DNA of 64,000 bases from Paenibacillus pasadenensis (GTDB lineage: Bacteria; Bacillota; Bacilli; Paenibacillales; Paenibacillaceae): assembly GCF_023715725.1 (NCBI RefSeq), contig NZ_JAMBOT010000006.1:124001-188000 (forward strand), given 5' to 3'. The notes beneath the pieces are model-generated. The model had not been told where the DNA came from and did no database searches. It saw only the letters and a program-made list of their open reading frames with translations. Of this stretch, positions 59,180 to 64,000 are shown one piece after another. A program made the position numbers and the translations under genes. Numbering within the stretch: the first letter of the stretch is position 1; every line of letters starts with the position of its first letter.

Positions 59180-60316
59180 ATGCTTCGCAGAACTATCGGA
59201 TTTTCGATCTTTCTTATCGTATTCGCAGCCCTTACGTATTATATTGGCTGGAATCTCTCGCTATTCTTAAGCAGTATCGGCACTGGCGGCAATCTGTGGA
59301 TGTGGCTCGTTGTAAGCTTCCTGTCCCTCTCCTACATGATTGCGATGGCGCTTATCCGCCTATGGGGCGGTCTGCCGGTCCGGTTGTTTAAGCAGATTGC
59401 TTCTTATTATTTAGCGGTTCTGGAATATTTGATTCTCCTGCTTCCTTTGGCCAATCTCGGCTGGCTGGTGGCTTCGGCAGCAGGAACTTCCCGCGAAGCA
59501 TATACCCAGGCAGCGGGCTGGTCTGTAATTGTGCTGCTGGTGCTGCTGATGATTTGGGGAAGCCGCAATGCTTGGAGCCCGGTTGTAAGAACATTTAATA
59601 TTGATGTGGATAAAAAGGTTCCCGGCCGCGATCAGGTGACGCTGCTCGTAGCGTCGGATATTCATTTGGGCGATATTGTCGGCAAACGTCATCTGTCGAA
59701 GCTGGTGCGCCTCAGCCAAGAGCTGAAGCCTGATCTTATTCTGCTTCCAGGCGATGTGATTGACGATAGCATCAAACCTTTTATCCGGTTAAATATGTCC
59801 CAGGTCATATCGCAGCTGAAAGCGCCGCTTGGCACCTATGCCATTCTCGGAAATCATGAATATTACGGCGGCCACATCTCCGAGTACACGGCAAAAATGG
59901 CGGAAGCGGGCATTCCCGTTCTGCAGGATGAGGTCGTGGAGACTGGCGGCATTTATATTGCCGGGCGTAAAGACCGCACTGCGGAAGCGATGTCGTACGG
60001 CGGACGCCTCCCTACCGCCGAGCTGCTGCGTCAAGCCGATCCGTCTGCACCTATTATTTTGATGGATCATCAGCCTTACGGATTTGCTCAGGCAGCAGAA
60101 GCGGGGGCCGATGTGCTCCTCTGCGGCCATACGCACCGCGGCCAGTTCGCTCCTAACCACCTCGTTACGCGCCGGCTATTTGAGCTCGATTGGGGCTACA
60201 TGAGGAAATCCGCCCTGCATGTGCTCGTATCTTCTGGATTTGGCAGCTGGGGCCCTCCTATCCGGCTGTTCAGCCGCAGTGAGGTGCTGCATATCACCAT
60301 TTCTTTTGCCAAATAA
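59180..60316 (+). CDS. Membrane-anchored metallophosphoesterase
   Basis: The 378-residue protein has about four N-terminal membrane helices (1-140), then a calcineurin-like phosphoesterase domain with all metal motifs: SDIHLG, LLPGDVIDDS, LGNHEYYGG, MDHQP and CGHTHRGQ. The catalytic side faces outward or inward depending on topology not resolved here. ATG 59180 follows AAAAGGAG; the TTG further upstream is not needed. Relatives act on phosphodiesters of nucleotides or lipids; this one's substrate is unknown. Confidence 0.88.
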   Translation: MLRRTIGFSIFLIVFAALTYYIGWNLSLFLSSIGTGGNLWMWLVVSFLSLSYMIAMALIRLWGGLPVRLFKQIASYYLAVLEYLILLLPLANLGWLVASAAGTSREAYTQAAGWSVIVLLVLLMIWGSRNAWSPVVRTFNIDVDKKVPGRDQVTLLVASDIHLGDIVGKRHLSKLVRLSQELKPDLILLPGDVIDDSIKPFIRLNMSQVISQLKAPLGTYAILGNHEYYGGHISEYTAKMAEAGIPVLQDEVVETGGIYIAGRKDRTAEAMSYGGRLPTAELLRQADPSAPIILMDHQPYGFAQAAEAGADVLLCGHTHRGQFAPNHLVTRRLFELDWGYMRKSALHVLVSSGFGSWGPPIRLFSRSEVLHITISFAK

Positions 60317-60327
60317 CCTGCTTTTCA

Positions 60328-60373
60328 GAGACGATAGGGAACGGTTTTAGTTCTCTACCGTCTTTCGTTTTTG
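60328..60373 (+). terminator. Intrinsic terminator after the metallophosphoesterase gene
   Basis: GACGATAGGGAAC pairs with GTTCTCTACCGTC (a few wobbles), followed by TTTCGTTTTT. Confidence 0.75.
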
Positions 60374-60424
60374 TAGGGGGACTTTCCTTCCTGTTATAAC
60401 CCGGTTTAAATAAATTTCAAGTAT

Positions 60425-60445
60425 GGTTTACATAATTATGCTTAC
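60425..60445. other. dif-like half-site before xerS
   Basis: GGTTTACATAA (60425-60435) matches the XerD arm of Bacillus subtilis dif (AGTTTACATAA) at 10 of 11 positions, and 60426-60445 is a partial inverted repeat. The other arm does not match well. Confidence 0.3.
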
Positions 60446-60539
60446 AAAGAAGAATGCTCGGCCATAAGTGTAAGTTTTGTGTTCCCGTTGTAGGCAGCCG
60501 GATACGTTGCTACAATTATAGGAAAACCTTGGAGGAGCG

Positions 60540-61631
60540 ATGCTCATGAACCTTTTGAAGGTAAAAGACCGCATGGAGCTGGACCGCCGCGTTCCTTCCA
60601 TGCCCTGGTATGTAGAAAAATTCATCAACTATAAGCTGCCCGACCTCTCCCCCTCTTCCCTGCTGGAATATGTGCGGGATTACGAAACCTTTTTTAACTG
60701 GATGCTTGCTGAGGGTCTTGCTGCCGGACCTGGAATTTCCAAGGTTACGCTGGAGGAGCTCGAAAAGCTTCATATGGACAGCATCGACGCTTATCGCATG
60801 TTTCTCGCTTCTAAGCCGGTTCAGGCCAATAGCCGGACGACGGTATCGCGCAAGCTGAGCTCGCTGCGCTCCCTGTTCCACTACCTCAGCCAAATTGCTG
60901 AGGATGATGAGTTCTATCCTCTGCTTAAACGCAATGTGATGGCTAAAGTAGCCATTAAACGGACCCATAAACCTAAGGATACAGCGGCTAAACTAGAAGG
61001 AAAACTGCTTCAGGAGGAAGAAATCGGCGAGTTTTTGAGATATGTAAAGCATGATTACGGTCTCGACGCATCGCTAAACAAACAGGCACTCTCTTCGTTT
61101 GAGAAAAACGCGGTCCGCGACTCCTGCATTGTCAGTCTGATTTTGCATTCCGGCCTGCGCGTTTCAGAAGTGGTCAATTTGAACCTGGATGATCTTGATA
61201 TGAAAAAAAAGATGGTATACGCCTATCGCAAAGGAAGCAACGAGGATACGTTCAAAACCCCGGTTTATTTTCGCCAGGAGGCCGCTGCGGATCTGCAGGA
61301 ATACATTAATTTGCGGGATAGCCGATATGCTGCGCCGCGTAAGGAAAAGGCGCTGTTTTTGGCCGTCGCCAACGGCAAATCGGAAGGCTCGCGCATGACA
61401 AAAAGGGCCATCCAGCAGATGGTCCTCAAGTATGCCAAACGATTCGGCAAGCCGTATTTATCTGTGCACAAGCTGCGGCATTCTTTTGCTACCGACTACT
61501 ATCTGCGCAACGATCTGTACAAAACCCAGGAGCAGCTGGGCCATGCCTCGCCCGATACAACGCAGATCTACGCGCATCTGACAGATAAAACGATGCAGGA
61601 AGCAATCGACCGCATCCGGCAGGACGACTGA
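60540..61631 (+). CDS. xerS: Tyrosine recombinase XerS
   Basis: The 363-residue protein matches the XerS branch: N-terminal MPWYVEKFINYKL followed by LLEYVRDYETFFNWMLAEGL, then the catalytic residues Arg in HSGLRVSEVV, HKLRHSFA, GHASPDTT and Tyr in TQIYAH. XerS is a single-recombinase system that resolves chromosome dimers in streptococci and is also found in Bacillales. ATG 60540 is only 4 nt after GGAGG; ATG 60546 has a better distance and may be the real start. A possible dif-like arm lies upstream. Confidence 0.87.
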   Translation: MLMNLLKVKDRMELDRRVPSMPWYVEKFINYKLPDLSPSSLLEYVRDYETFFNWMLAEGLAAGPGISKVTLEELEKLHMDSIDAYRMFLASKPVQANSRTTVSRKLSSLRSLFHYLSQIAEDDEFYPLLKRNVMAKVAIKRTHKPKDTAAKLEGKLLQEEEIGEFLRYVKHDYGLDASLNKQALSSFEKNAVRDSCIVSLILHSGLRVSEVVNLNLDDLDMKKKMVYAYRKGSNEDTFKTPVYFRQEAAADLQEYINLRDSRYAAPRKEKALFLAVANGKSEGSRMTKRAIQQMVLKYAKRFGKPYLSVHKLRHSFATDYYLRNDLYKTQEQLGHASPDTTQIYAHLTDKTMQEAIDRIRQDD

Positions 61632-61652
61632 AATCGCTTCCCGACTTGTCTC

Positions 61653-62174
61653 TTAATGATCCCAAAGCTGCGGCATTGCGCCTTCCTCAACCGCGAATTC
61701 ATAATCCTCAATATCAAAAACCTGGACCGGCACCTCGGCTTCGATGAGCCGGTCTTGGAACTCATATTGGTCCGAAAGTATCGGGATTTCAAGCTTGGAT
61801 GCGGTCAGCAGCAGCTCTGTTTCGACGGGATCAAAAAATTCCCCGTATTGCGCATTGTCCATCGCATTCACAACCGTGAACTGGATGCGGTCGTTCAGGA
61901 TGAGCGGTGAGCTTTCCCGCCACGGCACCTGGAGCGCTCTTTCGATTTTTTTACGATTCAACGGGTCCTCGAAAAACTGGATCAGCTCGCCGATCTTGCC
62001 GCGCACAAAAGCGTCTTCCGTCGGATCGTCCATCACTGGTTCCGGACTGTCCTTCATCTCGTATAGCTCCAGAACCGTGGAGTACGGCAGGACGAAATCA
62101 ACCGGCAGGCTCGGAACGAGCAGCTGTCCGTAAGTCGCCACCATTACCGCTTCAATAACAAATCTCCGCTGCAT
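61653..62174 (-). CDS. Conserved protein of unknown function
   Basis: The 173-residue acidic protein begins MQRRFVIEAVMVATYGQLLV and contains SSPLILNDRIQFTVVNAMDN, GEFFDPVETELLLTASKLEI and EAEVPVQVFDIEDYEFAVEE. I recall near-identical patterns as a conserved Paenibacillus protein sometimes labelled ADP-heptose synthase, a label the sequence does not support. No motif suggests an enzyme. Confidence 0.7.
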   Translation of the reverse strand: MQRRFVIEAVMVATYGQLLVPSLPVDFVLPYSTVLELYEMKDSPEPVMDDPTEDAFVRGKIGELIQFFEDPLNRKKIERALQVPWRESSPLILNDRIQFTVVNAMDNAQYGEFFDPVETELLLTASKLEIPILSDQYEFQDRLIEAEVPVQVFDIEDYEFAVEEGAMPQLWDH

Positions 62175-62346
62175 TCCAGATCCCCCTCTTCAAGCAGCAT
62201 AACCTTAACCTTAATCGTGAATCCATTATACATGAATTAGCTTCTGTGCCATAGGGCTTAGCTTCAGTTGCTTGCAAATTAAGGCAAAGGTACAATAACA
62301 GTACTAGAGGGCGAGTTTTGTCCTATTTATGGAGGTTGACCGAACG

Positions 62347-63324
62347 TTGCAGCAGGAGCAAATCATCATTATCGGAGCCGGACCTTGCGGCCTTGCCGCA
62401 GCTATTGAACTACGCAGCCAAGGCGTAGACGCATTAATTATAGAAAAAGAAAATCTCGTTCATTCTATTTCGCAATATCCAACCTATTTGAGCTTTTTCA
62501 GTTCTCCCGAGCTGCTGGAAATTGGCGGCGTACCGTTCACGACCGCGCAGGAAAAACCTAGCCGCCTGGAGGCGCTCAACTATTATCGGACCGTGGCGCT
62601 GCGCAGCGGCGTCCGGATTAACGCTTATGAGAAGGTAAACGCCGTTGTTAAGGCTGAGAACGGATTTCAAATTGAATCCTGCACGAGCCACGGCGAACAG
62701 CGCCAGTATAGCTGCCGGGCCCTCGTTGTGGCAACCGGGTATTTCGATCATCCGAACCGCATCGGAATTCCTGGCGAGGATTTGCCAAAAGTGAGCCACT
62801 TCTTTCGCGAAGCCCATCCGTATACTGGCATGAAGGTCGCCATAATCGGCGGCAGCAATTCCGCCATCGATGCTGCGCTTGAGCTGGAACGGGTTGGCGC
62901 CGAGGTGACCGTCATTTACCGCAAACCGGACTACTCTCCGCATATTAAACCTTGGGTCAGACCCGTGTTTGAAAGCCTTGTCCGCAAAGAGCGGATCCGC
63001 ATGCTGTTCAACTCCAGGACGGTCGCCATTGATCAGGCCAGCATCACCATTCAAGGCCCTGAAGGCGAACAACATGAACTGGAAAATGATTTTGTTCTCG
63101 CTTTGACGGGCTTTCACCCCGACCGCGAGTTTTTGATGTCATTAGGTGTTGCGATCGAGCAGGAAGGGTATCCCTTTTTCAACAGCGAAACGATGGAAAC
63201 CAATATCCCGGGCATTTATTTGGCCGGCGTCGTTGCTTCGCGCCATGAAGCCAATGAAATTTTTATCGAGACGGGGCGTTTTCACGGCGTCCGCATAGCG
63301 GAACATTGGCTGCAGCAGCAGTAA
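62347..63324 (+). CDS. ypdA: YpdA-family FAD/NADPH disulfide reductase (bacillithiol reductase type)
   Basis: The 325-residue flavoprotein has the FAD motif IIGAGPCGLAAAIEL at the N-terminus, SQYPTYLSFFSSPELLEIGG (YpdA signature), ATGYFDHPNRIGIPGEDLPK, the NADPH motif IIGGSNSAIDAALEL and the C-terminal GIYLAGVVA. YpdA reduces bacillithiol disulfide and so keeps the thiol pool reduced. TTG 62347 with GGAGG 10 nt upstream was preferred over ATG 62329, which has no ribosome site. The single Cys in GPCGL is the active-site Cys known for YpdA. Confidence 0.9.
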   Translation: MQQEQIIIIGAGPCGLAAAIELRSQGVDALIIEKENLVHSISQYPTYLSFFSSPELLEIGGVPFTTAQEKPSRLEALNYYRTVALRSGVRINAYEKVNAVVKAENGFQIESCTSHGEQRQYSCRALVVATGYFDHPNRIGIPGEDLPKVSHFFREAHPYTGMKVAIIGGSNSAIDAALELERVGAEVTVIYRKPDYSPHIKPWVRPVFESLVRKERIRMLFNSRTVAIDQASITIQGPEGEQHELENDFVLALTGFHPDREFLMSLGVAIEQEGYPFFNSETMETNIPGIYLAGVVASRHEANEIFIETGRFHGVRIAEHWLQQQ

Positions 63325-63329
63325 CATAT

Positions 63330-63383
63330 ACAGCGGCAGCTTTGGACTGAACTACAAAGTCCGAAACTGCCGCTGTTTGATTG
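63330..63383 (+). terminator. Intrinsic terminator after ypdA
   Basis: ACAGCGGCAG (63330-63339) pairs with CTGCCGCTGT (63367-63376), with an inner TTTGGACT/AGTCCGAA stem, then TTGATTG. Confidence 0.75.
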
Positions 63384-63426
63384 TGTCAGTCAAAACCACG
63401 CTCGAGCCATTGCTTGCCCGGAGCTG

Positions 63427-63684
63427 CTAGCTTAACTTTTCTTTTATTTCTTTTATAGACAATCCGCGTTCTTCTTTCATGACACGAATTTCCTCAAGAC
63501 GCTTTAGCGCTAATTCGCGCGGGTATCTTCTTGTCAGTCTTATATCATCTTGCTCAAAAGGAATCATATCCTCTTCCGTGTAATATTTAATGGTGCTGTA
63601 TCGGATTCCCGAAAGTTCAACCAATTCGCTGATACTCACATGCTCTGACAGTAAAATTTTATCCAAGCTTCTTTTTCTTCCCAT
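63427..63684 (-). CDS. Small MerR-like DNA-binding protein
   Basis: The 85-residue protein consists only of a MerR-type winged HTH (SISELVELSGIRYSTIKYYT, EEDMIPFEQDDIRLTRRYPR) and one following helix (LKRLEEIRVMKEERGLSIKE). It lacks the long coiled coil and effector domain of normal MerR regulators. It lies 34 nt after the gene at the window edge and is likely cotranscribed with it. It may be a local regulator or part of a split regulator. Confidence 0.72.
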   Translation of the reverse strand: MGRKRSLDKILLSEHVSISELVELSGIRYSTIKYYTEEDMIPFEQDDIRLTRRYPRELALKRLEEIRVMKEERGLSIKEIKEKLS

Positions 63685-63718
63685 TTATTTTCTCCTTATG
63701 GTGCTGCAATCATGAAAG

Positions 63719-64000
63719 CTACATTCCAGCTTCAATATTTTGAATAGCTGTATGAACCGTCTTGATTTTCTTGTTTATATCCTCTTTACGCAGTATTTCC
63801 AGCCTCTGTTTTAATGTTTTTTGTTCGTAATCGGAAAAATAATCATTTAACATGTTTTTGATGTTTAAAAATAACACTAAAGCTACTGTATGTTCTTCAA
63901 CTTTCCCCTGCTCAAGTAACTCAGCCCGAATCTTTTCCACGATGCGGCTCCTTGCATTTGCAACATCAGAATATTTTTTTACAGGGACTACAAATAACAC
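63719..64000 (-). CDS. C-terminal part of a GPP34-like protein (runs off the window)
   Basis: Only the last 93 residues are present. They are helical, with VEEHTVALVLFLNIKNMLND and LKQRLEILRKEDINKKIKTV. The pattern, an alternation of a short strand, an amphipathic helix and a final Lys-rich helix, recalls the end of GOLPH3/VPS74-like (GPP34) proteins found in Bacillales. The call is tentative; the 5' part would decide it. Confidence 0.4.
   Translation of the reverse strand: MLFVVPVKKYSDVANARSRIVEKIRAELLEQGKVEEHTVALVLFLNIKNMLNDYFSDYEQKTLKQRLEILRKEDINKKIKTVHTAIQNIEAGM

Overview
The window reads as a chromosomal segment of a spore-forming Firmicute, most probably Paenibacillus or a close relative. 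The evidence is a tricistronic GerA-type germinant receptor locus with the small D subunit, LplA-type lipoprotein sugar-binding protein and permease remains, several multidomain secreted glycosidases, a XerS-type recombinase, YpdA, strong Gram-positive ribosome sites (GGAGG) with frequent GTG/TTG starts, and moderate G+C. No tRNA, rRNA, CRISPR array, complete insertion sequence or prophage was seen.

Layout. 1-640: remains of two genes (possible AraC regulator; discoidin-like module). 837-5228: MMPL exporter plus NarL-type two-component system (YdfJ/YdfHI arrangement), with a possible 43-aa membrane peptide between. 5397-8146: PadR, pentapeptide-repeat protein and ABC exporter. 8218-10494: SDR, TetR and a second Rossmann protein, with repeated operators. 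10856-13261: secreted GH59 enzyme. 13401-17545: truncated DUF4132-like gene, racemase, lipoprotein and class A beta-lactamase. 17863-20867: asparagine synthetase and a PadR-DUF1048 module. 20958-24803: ArsR, a START/hydrolase fusion, DUF998, VOC and HAD genes. 25002-29935: LysM, DsbA-like, SUFU and GH43 genes. 30605-32922: orphan sugar-binding lipoprotein followed by fossil permease and metallohydrolase pieces. 33082-34953: PI-PLC with crystallin repeats. 35050-37700: AT-rich, partly decayed accessory stretch with a nucleotidyltransferase.

37746-46902 is mainly on the minus strand: FAD oxidoreductase, GH16, methyltransferase, P-loop kinase, MarR with haloalkane dehalogenase, and MFS with TetR. 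47077-52181: SUFU protein and gerK-like operon. 52514-54219: ArsR-controlled quinone reductase and monooxygenase. 54449-58391: tyrosine recombinase, metal-responsive ArsR and divergent metal ATPase. 58468-64000: secreted protein, metallophosphoesterase, xerS, a conserved Paenibacillus-type protein, ypdA, and MerR plus a partial GPP34-like gene.

The main theme is many small regulator-plus-effector detoxification or export cassettes (MMPL/TCS, PadR/ABC, TetR/SDR, ArsR/hydrolase, MarR/dehalogenase, TetR/MFS, ArsR/quinone reductase, ArsR/metal ATPase). Most show a readable operator in the DNA next to the regulator. The second theme is secreted carbohydrate and lipid hydrolases: GH59, GH43 and GH16, possibly acting on beta-1,3-galactan-type polymers, with catabolite (cre) sites upstream of GH43 and GH16. 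All functional calls are from translated motifs and recalled family knowledge; no database search was possible.
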